Shown: positions 42,801 to 57,800 of the stretch, one piece after another | Position numbering within the stretch: the stretch's first letter is position 1 | Layout: each line of letters begins with the position of its first letter | DNA from: Strix aluco | Taxonomy: Eukaryota; Chordata; Aves; Strigiformes; Strigidae | Direction of reading: 5' to 3' | NCBI RefSeq assembly: GCF_031877795.1 | Contig: NC_133935.1 | Location: forward strand, 75,596,303 to 75,660,302 | DNA: 64,000 nt | The notes under the pieces: generated by a model | The model's input: only the letters and a program-made list of their open reading frames with translations | What the model was told of the DNA's origin: nothing | Database searches by the model: none | Program-made: the position numbers and the translations under genes

Positions 42801-45800
42801 TATATTTCCTAAATAAAATACAGCTGTATTCCATACTGGTGCGGTAGTGGCTTTTCTGAAGTTCCGCGTCTTGTGATGTATACATCTGGCTTCAACTTGG
42901 TTGTAAACTGCTGATGAGCTAAAAGTACTGGATAATTAGATTTTTAAACTTCATCATAGTGAATATTGTAAAAGGAGAGAAGAGGGGGGTTTTTTTGAGT
43001 GGTGGTCTTCATCGATGAAGCTAATACCCTGTGATGTTTCTGTTATCTTGAGATGTGAAAATATAACATACATTTTTTATCTCAGAGGTTAAGAAGATTA
43101 TCAACAAAATACAGGACAGAGAAGATTTACCCCACGGCCACTGGAGAGAAAGAAGAAAATGTTAAAAAGAATAGATACAAGGATATATTGCCATGTAAGT
43201 CTGATTTACATGTTAATCAAAGGCTAAGGGAAGTGCTTGTTATTCTAAATGTGTTTAGTTATTACTGAAAAGCAAAACTGGAGGTAATTTGCTGAAAGAT
43301 AACTCTCATAACATTTTTATTTTTTACTTGGAAGATGAAATAAATGAACATTTATATATTTTATTAGGAGAGCTATCGCCTAGAGATAAAATGTGTGGTA
43401 GGTCGCAAGCCATAACAAGCTGACACTTTCATTTTAGCTTGGAATAGTCTAGAACTTTACTAGATGCTTAACTGTATTTTTTCCTTAGGAACATGTTATT
43501 AATGGTTGAAAACAAACAAATGTCAGCATAAACTCTAGATGAAATTTTAAGGAGCCTTAAGGAAACTTGTTTTGTGGGTTGAAGTAAAATAGATCTCTTT
43601 TTTTTTGATTGATTGTATCCTGCAAACAGTGTGAGAGAACTCTCAGTGTTGGATTATCTTTGGTTTGTGCTTTGCTAGAGTCCAAATTAAATTCTGTTTA
43701 ATCTATGAGCACAGAAAACAGCAGTCAGAGCAGAACTTAAATTTTAAAACCACCAATGTGTGGATATAACAGATCAGTGATCTGTAATGACAGGATTGCC
43801 TGTTACAAGCTCACTTTCTGTAGCTTGTGAGGCCGTGTATTTCAGAAGCTCTTACTGTGCTTCTCAGTAAGGACAACTAACAGTGAGATGAAAGGATAGC
43901 CTTCTGACAAATGCCATTTTTTCATATCCCAGAAGATTCACAACGGATACATTTTACTGCTTAGCTTTCTCAGAAGTGTTAGGAGGTTTATAACCAATTT
44001 GAAGTTGAAAATGGTCTTAAGCATTGTTAGCTTTCACTTTCAAAATGCATTCTAGTGATAAACTCTGCTGAATTACTGTGTGTTTCAGATTGTTGTATAC
44101 CTGTGTGCTGTTTTTCTAGTGCTGGAATTTTTTCTGTTTATCAGTGCTTGGAGCAACAAGCACTTTGCCCTGAAGCCACAGGCCCTAGGTTGTTTAACAA
44201 GGTGGGCATAGCACTTGCTGCTGCAGTGAGAAGGAAAGGCACATGTTCGTATTTTGATGGGGGATATATGTATAGCATACATCACATGTTGAAGGCTAGT
44301 GTGGTACTAAGCTTAACTGCAGGAAAACAGTTAAATATCATTCAGGTTTTTCTGTTTGTTCTTTTTTTTTAGTTGGGAGGAAACCTGTTTAATGGATGGA
44401 GTGAAAAAGAGGGGAAGTTGTTATTGTTGTCTTATTATTAAGAGTTGTTATACTTTTTCTTCTGTGCTGGCATTTTGATAGCTCAAGAACAATATAGCAA
44501 AATCTTAGCAGCACTTAAACTGAATCAATGAGACACTTAAAAGTTACTACAGTAGTGAATGGCTGCAACTAGAGTGGTAGATGTGCTTTTCTTTCATCTA
44601 CATAAAAATAAAAACTGAGTCGTTGGGACCTGAAAGAGTACACAGATCACAGTGGGGAAAATGAGCAAACATCAAAGCTGATGTTGAGCAAGATTGAAGG
44701 TATATTATCAGTTAAAGCAAGAGTATCTTCCAACATCTGAAGCTTCCAGCAATGAAGTGATGAGAGATCAGCTGGACAGAAATGAAAGCCAGGAGATGTT
44801 TTGGAGAAGGAAGGGGGATGATACTTTGCCAATCTTTTATAAATCCAGAAAAAAAACCTTACAAATGTAACTTAATCAGAGATTAGTGCTATATTTATCA
44901 GAAATTGTTACTCCCACCAGCGAGATCAGTACCTCAATTGTAATGCAGTACTGGCTTCAGTGTAAAAGGTGTGTGCGTGTTCACATCATAGTTTGCTAAG
45001 CTATCCTAAATGATAATTAAATGGTACATGGTGTTCACTGGTTACCTGAAGACACCAATTAGTGATGTGAACGGAGCATTTAAGCTATATATAAATATCC
45101 AAGCACTTAAATGTTCCGAAGCTGGAACCTGCAGTGGAATTTTTCTTGGAGAATTCTGTTCCAGACCTAAAACTCTGAAAGAGGTGAACTGTGGCAGATA
45201 CAGTCAGGCTGGAAATATTAATGCTTGGAAACTGCTCCAGAACTTCACGTCAACTCTGCTGGGAAGATAGGAGCCCTCATTAGCCTACCACTTTAATTAG
45301 TCTGATCCACCATGTAAAAGTAGTTTTTAGTATTAAGTCTATGACACCTTTGCATGCTTATAAAGTGTTCTTGCTTTTACATTATGAGAGTGTAATACAG
45401 TGTAGCCTATTTTAAGGGTTTCTCTAGGCCTTTATGTGAGAGCGCGTTGTCTTCAGATCTGTGATCTAAATGTCTTGTAATCTACACTTGTGCTTTTTTA
45501 GGAAGCATTACATGGTAACACAAACATTTTTTGCATGTTATCAGGACTCTGGCAGAAAATATCACTGTCTTGGAAGCGAGGATCTTGAAAGCTTTTTGGA
45601 AGAGCTTTCTGTATAGAAATAACTCTTAGCATGTACTTCTTGTGGGCATGGTTCCCTGTTTTATTAGCAATGATGTTTTGAAAAAAAAAAGACCCCACCA
45701 AACCATATTTCCTCTTTTTAAATAGACTCTTTCTTTATGTTTTTTTCTTGAATATAGCTCTAATAAAAGTTTTAGCAGCTGTTCTGTGGTTGAGGAATTG

Positions 45801-48800
45801 ACCCTGGGAGCAGAAAGTAACATAAATTGCTTGAGCAGATGCTGTTGCTGCAGATAGTTCTGTTCCCCAGTTTGAATATAATTTTTTTTTTTAATTCTGG
45901 ATTTCCAGACAGCCTTTATTGTAGAGATAGTTTGAATGATTTTTATGTGATAGCTAGAAAGTGTTGATATCATCAAGAGCTGGAAGGGCTGGCGAACCTG
46001 CCAACCACCTACCTACCTTCTTAGTAAGAATCATCAAGTTTTTTCTGTAATAAAGATGCACTTAACTTTTTTTTTTTCAATGCCAAAAATAATTCCAAGA
46101 TGTTTAGCTTATTCTATCAACAAGAGTAATAAAGGATATTTTTAAGACGGCTAAGGATTTTGGTCTCCAAATATCTGTTTTTATAAGACTCTTTCTCTGA
46201 AACAGTCAGTAATGCTAGAGGCAGAAACTTGCAGTGTCAAAACCCCCTAAAGGAAGGAATCTGCTGCTTCTGGTTTAAAAAGGTCCCAGCAAAGTGCCTA
46301 GCCCAGTGTTTGGGGGATAGAAGTCAGTCTGTGCCTGAGCAATAACCCAGTGCATGTTTCATGTTGTAATACCTGATAGAGTCCTCCTTGAAAGAGACTT
46401 TAAGATCTACCAGCTGCTTTAATTATGCAATGGTGTTATTCTTTCTGCTTTCTGTAAATGTGCCTTTAATTCTGGCCATCATGATCTGTGTTAATACTGT
46501 GTAACTGCAATTTTGATTACTGCTGATCAATTGAGTTTTGCTTCTTTGTAATGAATCGCTCTTGGAATTCCAGTAGTTGGTACTCTGTAAACTTGAGCAT
46601 CAGAAGCAGATAGCAGTAGGAGCTACTCTGCTTATCCCTACTTGAGTTGGTTCACCCATAAATTAAATTGACTGACTTGCTTGTGTGACTTAGCTTTGGG
46701 AAACATTCTTTAATGCTTAATTTCTTCTATACATATCATATCTACTATATATATTATATTTACTGTTACATATTGATTTACAAGTGTTGTAATTCTTGTT
46801 TAAAAAAAAAAATAAATTCTTCTTTTAGTTGATCATAGCCGGGTTAAACTGACCTTAAAAACTCCCCCACAAGATTCAGACTACATCAATGCAAACTTTA
46901 TTAAGGTATGTATCTTAATGGTTCTTAAATTCTTTTTAAGCTTTTATTTCATATCAGTGCAGTTTTAATATTATAGTCTGAGATAAGAATTTAAAGCTGT
47001 GACGGAAGATTCTTTTTTTTATTATGGCTTGAATAAATGGCAAACGTGATGGCATTTATAAAGAAATTTTTAAGGTTTTAATATTACTCTTAAGTGTAAG
47101 CAGAATATGAAATACTTCATTTTAAAGTGACAAGCATCCAAACTGGAACTTTATACCATAGGAAACTTGAGATATGATTGTTTTAACAGTTTATGGTGTC
47201 AAAAATACCAGATTGTAAGAGAGGCTGTTTTTAGGGATCTTAGAGGCATGTGACAAATTGTGTATGTTAATATGCATTTCTTGCTGTTCGTGGCAGAAGT
47301 GTGGTAATGGAATTATATCTAACGTTCTTAAACAGAAGCCAGAATTTGGCTAAAAGCCTGTTACACTTTTGTTTCAAAGTGTGAATACATTGGGCTTTCC
47401 TTGTGGCCTTATTCTGCTGCTTCTACACTGTAATGCTTATTTGGAATCAGGTGTTCCTATAAATCTCAGTTCTTGAATGTTTAGTCTGAGAAGCTAAATG
47501 TAAATATCTTCAAGCTTTATATAAAACAAACTTTAAAAGTTTGGCTTTTTGAAATGTGGTATTACTGGGAAGGGGGAACTTAAATTTGTTCAAGGGATGC
47601 TTTTTAGCAGAAAGATTTTTCAAATTTTCATCATTAAATGTTAGATTAAGAAAGAAAATGCAGACTCAAAGGGAATCTCCAGAATCTGAACGTACAGAAA
47701 CAGTCTGTTACGGTCTCTGGCAGCACAGTAGCTGTTATAATCTTGGGCCCCTTTGAAATCACCAGCAAAATTCCCAGTAATGTAAATGGGACTTAGATTT
47801 TTATATTCACCCTTCCTGTTGTATCCAAAAAAAGATATTTTACATGATTATAACCTAAAGCCTTTTTTATTCAGTGCAGATAAATTTTCTTTATAAACAT
47901 TAATGGTTCCTTTGTGCAATCCTAGGGAGTGCATGGGCCAAAAGCATATGTTGCTACCCAGGGACCATTAGCAAATACAGTAATAGACTTCTGGAGGATG
48001 ATATGGGAATACAATGTTGCCGTAAGTACCTACTTATAAACCAAAATTGGGTATTACCTTATTTCATGGCAAAGTGATTGTGTATCTTTTACCTCATCTG
48101 GCTATTATCAAAAATGTTAACCGTGATTTAATCCATTTACTTGTCAAATATCATTTTGGTAAATAGCCACTCTATATTATTAATATTACATATTCTATTT
48201 AATAACGTAAATTCAAAGTAATAATTTTATTGAATGAATAAGGAATCATGCATACTTATGAATAGGTCCTGTAGGAGACCTTACAACTCTGACTTAACGT
48301 TGACTGACAAAATCAGATACAGAAGCAGCATGTGAAACAAAAAAAATAAGTCTGTCTTTTTATGCAAATTTTGTGTTACTTGTTGGTTTATATATTCTAC
48401 ATCTGTTTAAACAACTATTGTCAGGAGTTAACTTTTAAGTACTGTGAAAATTGGATAAGTTCAAGACATTATTTCTGAAAATATTTTTTGTTGTATCGGA
48501 CACTTAAATCATGGTTACTTATTGTAACAAATGGCTTACCTGTTGGTGCATTTTGATGGTGCTATTCACATTAATCTGTCTGAAGTAGCTTCCCCTGCGA
48601 AATATGATTCTTGTTTTTTAAGTAAGTTTTGCACCTATTTTAAGCAGTCTATGTCATTTTAAGAAAATACAGCTATGTTTCTTCCAGTTGGCAAATGGTT
48701 CTATATTTTTGTGATTGTTTAGACTTTACAGTCAGGCTGAATAAATAAGGTATTTGTATAGGATTACATTGAATTCAAATTAAGTAGCCTTACAATGTTG

Positions 48801-51800
48801 TATTAGTGTTGCAGACTATTTTGTGCAGGATAAAACTTGAGTACTATTTTAGAATTAAAAGAGCATGCATCTGCAGGCAGGAAAAACAGTATTAATGTGT
48901 CTCTTCAGTAGTAACCAGTTAAGGAGTGTCAGTATCTGCCCAGGCAGAAGCAAGCAGTAAAGTGTTGGTGAATTTACTTTATCTAAAACCAGTTAACTTT
49001 ATGCATCTTTGTTTCGTTTCAGATAATTGTAATGGCCTGTCGAGAATTTGAAATGGGAAGGGTACGTACAGTAAATACAAAACTAAACGAGCATTGCCCA
49101 TGCAGGCCAATATGCCTGTGAAGCTTCATATGCCAAATCCATAACTGTAAAAATAATCTGCCAGATTGAATGAAAATACCCATCCTTATATTTGTATGCA
49201 TATAAGATAGTGAATGCAACTGCCTTTCTTTGCTCCGTTTATAGTGTTACATTACTATTTAGGTGTCATCTCAGTAGAATGTATGTGTTTGTATCCAGAA
49301 TTGTACCGATGGCCTGTTACTGGTCATGTCGCTATGGAAAAAAATCTTGCTCTTTGTGGGATGTAGGCCAATTATCAAAATCCTGAGCCCCTCAGAATTT
49401 CCTGTCAATTGATACAGCTGCAAAAACAATCTGTCTTTTAAATTTCTCTGCTATAGTCTTATGACCTGAGAAGGAAAAAAAAAAGTGTGGTCCAGAATTG
49501 TGAACTCCAAACTTTCACAAAAACTAAATTAACTCTCATTGTTTCCCTCTGTATGATATGTGTTTGCACATATGTAGGCAGTCATGAAGTTCATGTCCCA
49601 ATTTACAGAGTGTCTTTTGGCTGTATTTATTGGTCATCGGGGTTTTTCGTTTTGTTTTTCTTTTGGTATCCAAAAGAAAAGACATTTTACTATCTTAAAA
49701 GAAGTCCAGCAAGGCACCAGTGGGCAGATGTTAAGGTAGAACACCAAATAAGAGAGAGAATAAGGCATTCGAGATGATCATTTTGTCTGCTCTGCTTGTG
49801 TTAATCATCATCTTTCAGTACTACACATGAATTAAACTAGGATTCTTTGTTTTAACAGAAAAAATGTGAACGTTACTGGCCTCTGTATGGAGAAGCAGCT
49901 GTAACTTTTGGACCATTTCGTGTTTCTTGTGTAAGTATAAAGGTTTATAAATTAATTTTGAAGGATTTAATGCTTTTGTAACTTAAAATAACTGTTCAAC
50001 AAACAGTTTGCATTACAAAACAAATGCTTTTTTAATTGTTCGGTACCAAATATTGCACAAAGACTTGCGAAGGAATGCAGTGGAAAACAATGTGTGTATC
50101 TAAACTGTGTGGTTTTTTGAATCCTCCATGCTTTTTTATTTTTTTTTTTTTAGCATGGAACCTGTGTACCTTGGTCTCGTATCTTTTTGTGTATCATTTC
50201 TTTAGCTTTATGTGATATAGTTTTGAATGTCTGTACCATACTCAAGAAATCAAATAATATCCATGCTCTTGTTTCCTTCTGTTATGAGTTGTGCATTCTG
50301 GATGTGCACGAGAAATGAAAGTAACACTGGAATACGTTACATAAAGTTAATTAGCAGTTACATAAAGTTAATTAACATGAATAAAGAAAATAGAAACTAA
50401 ATTCCTGAATTTTTTAACTTGTTTCTGTTGGTAATAGATACAGGTTTATTTGGAAATACTTCCTTTGCTTCTTTCTTTGTTTTCATTTTAAAAGCAACAA
50501 TAGAAAGAGTAGCAGGTCACCATGAGATCTGAATCTTTTCCTGGAGAATTCCTGAGGGTTAACTGTCAAGTAAGCTATGATTCCAGAAAGATGGAGAAAA
50601 GCTGAATGTTTCAATTGCATGTTGTTGGTGTTATCAGGAGTTCTGATCTCTGAGCATAACTACTAGAGCCTCTTCCAGTTTTGGTACTTGTACATAAAGG
50701 GGTAACACAAGGATTTCTGACAGATAAATATGCAGGAAGAGGGACTGTGGATAACTCCTACACACAGCACAGCAGGGAGTAGAAAGTAATCATTCCTTGG
50801 CACCTGCCATCAGCATCACACAAGAGTATATACCCCAATGGGTTTTTGAAATCATCTTTCCTTGGTAGAGAAAGCTGAACAGTAAAAGAAAGTAAATACC
50901 ATTTCACAAAAGGAGACCACAGCAGAAACTCCCTTCATTAATTGTGAGGTTTTCAGGGTATGGGTGAGGATACAGTGTGTGGGAGCATAGCCACCAGAGT
51001 CAGTATGATCAACATTCCTTAGGTGTGGGATAGTATCCGGTTGCCTTTGTACACACCTGTTTATGTATCTTTATTCCTTCCTGCTTTGAACACATTTATG
51101 GTCTGTTTGTTCAGCTTCTAGCTCCTGGAGTTGTGATCACATAGCCTTCACTTCTAGGTGACGCCAGGAGCCATCTGGCCTATCATATTGTGTTCAATGA
51201 CAGCCTAATTACTTAAGGGAAGAGAATAGAAAATAAGTGTCCTTGTACTTGTTGTTGGCTTCTACCGATGGAATAGCAGGAATTCCTTAATTGGGTGTTG
51301 CCCCTGGATTATCAATATTTTTATAATGTAGTGGATGATGAATTTGGCAAATTTTTTTGTTTGGATTTTGTTTTTTGTCACTTGTTCTTTCTGACATTCA
51401 TATCATTGTGTTGTTGGAAGAAAACACTCCCTTGTGTCTTTTTTTAATCTTACCACCTGGTAGTTTAATCAGATTCTATTATGTTCTTCTAGTTAACATT
51501 AGGATGTGAATGAAACCTGGCATCAAACTGTTGAGTATAACTGTCATTGTTATAAATGATCTTGCTGTGAACTCTTTACACTGGAGTTCATGACTGGCCT
51601 TAGCTGTTCACATACTCTAAAACAGTGGAATTGATACATTCAAAATTGATCTCAAAACTGTTTGTTTCTTTTCCTTAACTCAAAATTACTTCGGTTTGGA
51701 CAGGAATTGTTGTTTTCTAGCTGAAGTGCTTTAACTTGTTCAGAAAGAGCTGGCATGACAGTTTATCGAGCTATTCTTAATCCTACTTTGAAATAGTTTA

Positions 51801-54800
51801 GCAAGAACATGCTCCATTGCTGCTATCTATGTACTATGTCCTTTAAACCTGCAAGGTGTTGCAATTGTTTTCTTGATGGAAAATGGTAAATTTCAGTAGT
51901 AGATAGGAGTGCACTAAAGTATATATGCAGTCTCCTAAATTCACTGTGGGAAGCTGTAATGTTAAGCTTGTAAAGGCATCTTCAAATTGTGATCTTACTG
52001 ATATTTTAAGTACAGTAATATTGTTTGGTGTCTACAGTATAAACTTCCCTTAATGTTCCAAAGGCAGATTGGAAAATTCTGGGACTCTAGATGCTATGCT
52101 TTTTGGCCACAATCAAGATAATTACAACAATCCATTCAGATGCACCCTTAATTGAAAATAATAGAAGGGGAAAAAATGAAAGGAGATGTCACAGGATAGG
52201 GTGATAAGAGGCTGAAGTTTATACAGCAGAATCATTATAGAAGGATGGTTGTGGGAGGCAATCTGTAAATTAAATGTATGGAGAAATAAAGTGAAAAAGT
52301 ACTTTGAAATACTCTTACAAGGTTTATTGGTTTCAGGAGAAGGCTAGACACTTACTGGTTTGAAAACTCACATTTTTATTTTAAGTAAAAGTAACATCTT
52401 TCACACATAATGTGTAGTTGCTGCTGTTTTAAAATGAGTGCAGTTTTGATTGCCTATCTTTTAGGGCAATCGTAGATACAGACCCAGTAAATTTAAAAAA
52501 AAAGACACGTAAGTTTAAAGTTTGGGTTTTCAGTTATATCCTGTTCACTGCATATTGATCTTTTTTCCAATTCATTACTGTTCCCTTGTGTTTAGGAAGC
52601 TGAGCAAGCAAGAACAGATTACTTCATTAGAACATTATTACTTGAATTTCAGAATGTAAGTATACAATTACTTCTGTTCTCAACTTTAATGGTTGCTCAA
52701 AGGTCTCTAAAATGATAGATGGAGGAAACTCATGAAAATATATCTTCACTTTTTTAGGTGCTGACTCTGTGTATAAATCAAGTTGAGAAGTGATGTTAAA
52801 AGCTTAGTATATAAGAAAAGAGTAGTGAAACTCTACCTGTCTTTTATGTATATTCTTGGTTAGCCAAAGGTGTGTATGGTCTTCATTAGCATGTGTTAAC
52901 AACTAGAAAGCTTCTGGCACCCTTTGAGAATTTCACTGTTTACCCCAACTGAAAATATGATGACAAACTCAACCAAACTTGTCAGAAAACCTGGTTTCCT
53001 CTAATTAACTTATTTTTGGGTAAAGTATGTGTACTGGTTAGAACTTGCCCTATATTTTTGGGTTTTACAGGGTTAAAAGATATTTCTGATGCCTGTTGAT
53101 ATATTTGTATTGCTAAATAAAAATAAAGCAAGAATGACAACAACTTAGTGATTCTCTTTTTTTTTTTCCTGAACTTTCTCACTCTAGCTTGTAAGAAGTT
53201 ACTCTTTTTGGAATTGAAATAGATATGACAAACATGGAATGTTCTTGACTAAATTGAGTTGCATTGTCTTTTTGCTTGGAGAACTTCTTCATGGGGGAAT
53301 TGTATGTAATATAGTCAAGGGTCAAGATAGAAATGTACTTCTAAAAGTGAGCTCAAGACTTAGGAATTCTTGAAGATTTGATATGCTAGTGTTCAAGATG
53401 TAGAATTGGCTTACCAGACAAGTATTCTGACAAACCAATTCATTTACACTATTTGTTAAGTTGGCAACTGTAAATTATTACTACTATTAGTTTCTTTATG
53501 GAAAAATTGAGTTTATTCATCATAGCAAAAACTTACGACACAAACGTGAGACCTACTTCATAAACTATGTTATGTTAATTGTGAAAATTGTCATATTTTC
53601 AATGAAATAAAAGTGCTTTCATTCTCATAAGTGTTAAGAATGAATGATTTAAGCCTTTCTTGCAAACCTATGCAAGTGTCAGATTTCAGGTGACTAGTTT
53701 TCTGAAAAGAAACTGTCAGTAAATAAAAATAAGTGTGGAGCTGTCCTGCAAAACCGTGAAGGCTGACAGTCTATTTTACAGAATACCTGTCACTTTATTT
53801 GGCATTCTGTATTAAGAAATTATTTAGTACAGGTTAGTCTCACTTACGGTTATGTTTTCTTTAGCAATGCTTTGTTCCTTTTCAGCAACTGATATCACAG
53901 CAGTTATGAAAACTGTTTAATCATGAAGGGGGTGATTTTTTTTTTGTCTGCACTAGCTTGCCAGGTGCTTGTGTGGAATGCATGAACCTAATCAGTTAAT
54001 TTCTGTTAGTGTGTCCTGAATGCTCATAACTGAGCATGCTGTGAAACTTCTTAGATAGCAGAAATTAACTGCATGATAACTGTGGCATTTGCAACACTTT
54101 TTGAAATGGTGCACTTAGAACTGAAAAGATACCAAAAACCCCAAAGCAGAACCTACATTACTGTTAATATCTTAACATGATAACTGGTTACTTCAGAAAC
54201 TATAGCTAATTTATATTTTGCTTGCGTATACTATACATGCAAATCATGTTTAGCTACTTGACTTCCATGAGTTTCCGTTTCAGTTAATATTTATAGGATG
54301 CCTGTATACTACATAAAAACTAAGTAGTAACAAAAAGCTACAGTTTGTGCTATGCTGTTAATCTTAGTAAAGATCCCAAAGTTTATGTTCCTTTAAGGAG
54401 CAGTGTAACTGAAAGGATTAACAAGATAGGTTGATATTAAATTTACGCAGCTAATAAAATGATCTTTCTTCAGACTTACGTAGCACATTTGTTTCAGTAT
54501 TTCTGTGAGTGCACATTTTGGTGATGAATTGCAGACTTTTCATCTTATTTTGAAGAATTCTAAGTGTTGCCTTGAACTGCGGAGGAAAATAAGTATTTGT
54601 GGTATAAAGTATGGAGCTTTGAAGTTTACTTTCTGGTTTTTGAAATAATGAAAACTTTTGTCACTTCTGTAAAATTTTCAGCGGAGTATCATACAAAATA
54701 CTGTGTAAAAGAATTTAAAATTCATATAAATATACAAAGTTACTCTAATTTTTAGGAGGTAAACCAGTTTAACTGAAATTTGAAGAATGTTTTAAGCTAA

Positions 54801-57800
54801 AACACCAGGTTATTTCTTAAAGTGGCAGTAAAAAAGGACTGTGAATGTTCCTTTTAATTTTTAATTTCCATCTAAAAAGCATAAATTCAGAACTTTTTTC
54901 CCTGAAAAAAGATTTTTCACGTTCTGCTAATGTGAAAAATCCCTGGCTGTGTCTCTTTAAATGTAATTAAGTGAAAGTTACTGGTGGACCTTAATAGGCA
55001 GCTGTAACTTTTCTTTCTCCTTACTGATGACATTGGTTTTACATAATCAGTTGGATTTTTAAAATTTCATTTCTTAGGCTGGATTTTCTCTTGTTTTGTC
55101 TAGTTTTTAATAGCTACAGTGCTTCCACAGGCCTGGCAAAAGTAAAGTATCAAAAATGGTTGGTTCAATTGGAAGATGATACAAATTTCCATGTTCAAGA
55201 GCCCCACTATGTTGCTTCTCAAATAACTAAACAGAAGGTAGCATAGGTCTTGTAACGTGTAACATTGATGAAAAATTCATATGCCTCTCTAGTAGATTAT
55301 TTTGAGGATATACTAGAAGCCAGAGGTGTGACAACAGCATGGAAAGGGGCAGTAGAACTAGCTATACTGTGGATGGTTTGGATAATGATGAGAAAGGATT
55401 TGGTCTTTGAGGGATTCAGGTAGCTGAGTAACTAGGCTGTTTTAAAGCCTGCTTCTTACCTTGTCTTTAGTACTACTGTAACATGAGAACTACTTTAAAA
55501 GTTTATCTACTGTTGTTGCAAGTGTAATCCGTATTTAGATATGGCCTGAATTATTTCTCTCATTTTCTTCATTTCCCTCTGCACACGCCTGCACACACAC
55601 ACTTTATTTTGTAATGTGACAAAACAACAACCACCCTCCCCCTTCCCATTTTTTTTCCAATGTAAGTTACTGGAGTACTATTGGAAGAAGAACCTTTCAT
55701 GGTGGTCTTTCCCTTTCTTTCTCCCTTTCAAAGTTTATGACTAAGGACAGAGAATCTTTTAACACAGTGCAACATTGTGGGTTCTTTAACCCATATATTG
55801 TGGAGAGGGATTTCTGTGAACTGTCTCATAGTGCTTTCTCCTATGCATTAGCAGCACTCAAAATACTATTTCAGAATTTCCTTTTTGTTTTTCTAAGTGG
55901 TACAAGCTGTAGGGTTTTTAAATACAGTAAATGGCTTTGCTTGTCCACGTTCAATTATGCAAAAAGTGAAGGTTCATAGAACTAATTTTCATACAAACTC
56001 CTCAAACATGTATTATCATTAACACCTTCCTCCCTCCCTCCCTCCCTCCCTCTCCTTTAGGAGACTCGTAGTGTCTATCAGTTTCATTATGTTAACTGGC
56101 CTGACCATGATGTCCCTTCATCTTTTGACTCTATTCTGGACATGATCAGCTTGATGAGAGAATACCAGGAACATGAAGATGTACCAATTTGCATACACTG
56201 CAGGTATCAAATATATTTATTTTTTAAGTTTATAAACATTTCGATTCTTTTGAAGTCTAGACTTTTGGTATGAGATGTTCTAGTTTGATTCTAAACCAGA
56301 ATTTATTTGCTTATTCCTTTTTGGAAAACTAAAACAAATATTTCCTCGTATCAAAACTTGGCTCAAAATCATATAGTCTTCATTGTCTTAAAACTCCTCC
56401 CACAGTGAAATTCTGCTTCTATTACAGTTTAGGACAGAATATCAATCAGAAAAGAATTAGTCTTTGAAAATGAAACTGTTGCGTGGTTCTTAAGACATTT
56501 AAATCATCATTAGGACAAAACAGACTTTGAAGATCATTCCAAATCAGATATGGGAGTGAAAGCTCCATTCTCAATAGGAGACACTATATAGCAGATGCAT
56601 CACTACATAAGAACTTTTCTGTCTGTCTTCTAATATGACAAAAAAGAGCTGTAATGAGCAGGCTGTAGCTTCCAGTTGGTAAGTCTTTGCTTCTGAGCAG
56701 CGGTTTCATCTTTGACATGAAATTTGGCTAACAGAAGGACTGGTGAAACTTAACTGCCATGAAAATGTTTTGGTGAATTGACAGTTTCTGACAATTTCTC
56801 TGGTACTTGATACTTTTTAAAGCAAAAAATGTGTTGTATGTCAGAAAAACTACATTCAGAATCATAACCCAGGAAATGTTAAATTGTTTGGAGTCATTAA
56901 CTCTTTAGAGCTTGGTTATTCTCCAAGTATATAGAAATCTACTGTCTTTAGCTGCATTCTTTTTTAACTTGTCACCCTAAGTGACTGATATCTACCACCA
57001 TAAAAAACTTACGTAGCACTGAAATCCACTTTACTTTGTCCTGTTTCTCTTGAATTTCAATAGAGTTGTGAAGGTTGGCTCTTTACAACAGTATAATTAT
57101 AATGTAATAAATATGCATGCATAGCTCTTTATCTGTGAAACAGAGGAATTCATACTATTAGGAAGAATAAATGTGATACTTCACTGTTATTTTTTATAAC
57201 TTTCACATTTAAGTTTTTTAGATAAAAAGCAGAAAATATACTAAATCAGAAAAATGTGGAAAGTCTTTCAACATATTCTGTTCTGCCATTTAACATATCT
57301 ATCATTAAACTTCGACAAAATCCCTGCTGTTGAAGCAGTGGTAACTAGGAATAATGTGACAAAAAAGGCAATCAGCATGTCAGTGTTGAACCATCTTTCA
57401 TGACTGCAGTTCCAATTGGCTACGAAAAACTTGCGTTAAGAACTTCAGTGCTTCATTTTGCACTTTGCACTGCTAATTCTTTTATTTTTAAGACACTATA
57501 GTGTCAGGTTTAGTGAGTTTTATGGTAGTTGAGCGATTTATATTTTTTTCACATGGACTCTGGGAATATAAAGGTTATAGTGTGTTTTTAACAAAATAAT
57601 TTCTAACACACCTAAATGTTTATGTTCATAGTGCAGGGTGTGGAAGAACAGGAGCCATCTGTGCCATAGATTATACATGGAATTTGCTTAAAGCTGGGGT
57701 AAGGAATCTTAAAAGAAGACATTTTGTGGCATTTGGTCATTTCGTAATAGTGATTGAACTCCCAAATGTTCTAAAATAGTGTAAGATGTTCCAGGACTCT

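Larger units (their letters stand above)
9889..43085 (+). other. PTPN12: PTPN12 intron 1 (about 33 kb)
   Basis: Starts with GTGAGG and ends with TTTTTTATCTCAG. The first 500 bases are GC-rich and G-run-rich; the rest is AT-rich. I find no supported coding exon in it. What it holds is listed separately: G-run cluster, T and G homopolymers, two CR1 tails, an LTR-like island, a local duplication and a TA-rich microsatellite region. From about 40.4 to 41.9 kb the plus strand is T-rich and gives a run of overlapping open frames that I treat as compositional artefacts. Confidence 0.9.
52656..56060 (+). other. PTPN12: PTPN12 intron 7
   Basis: GTAAGT to the CCTCCC-rich tract ending CTCCTTTAG, 3.4 kb. 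It holds a coding-like pseudo-exon at 55131-55237 and ends in a (TCCC)n microsatellite, both listed separately. The rest is AT-rich intron. Confidence 0.9.
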
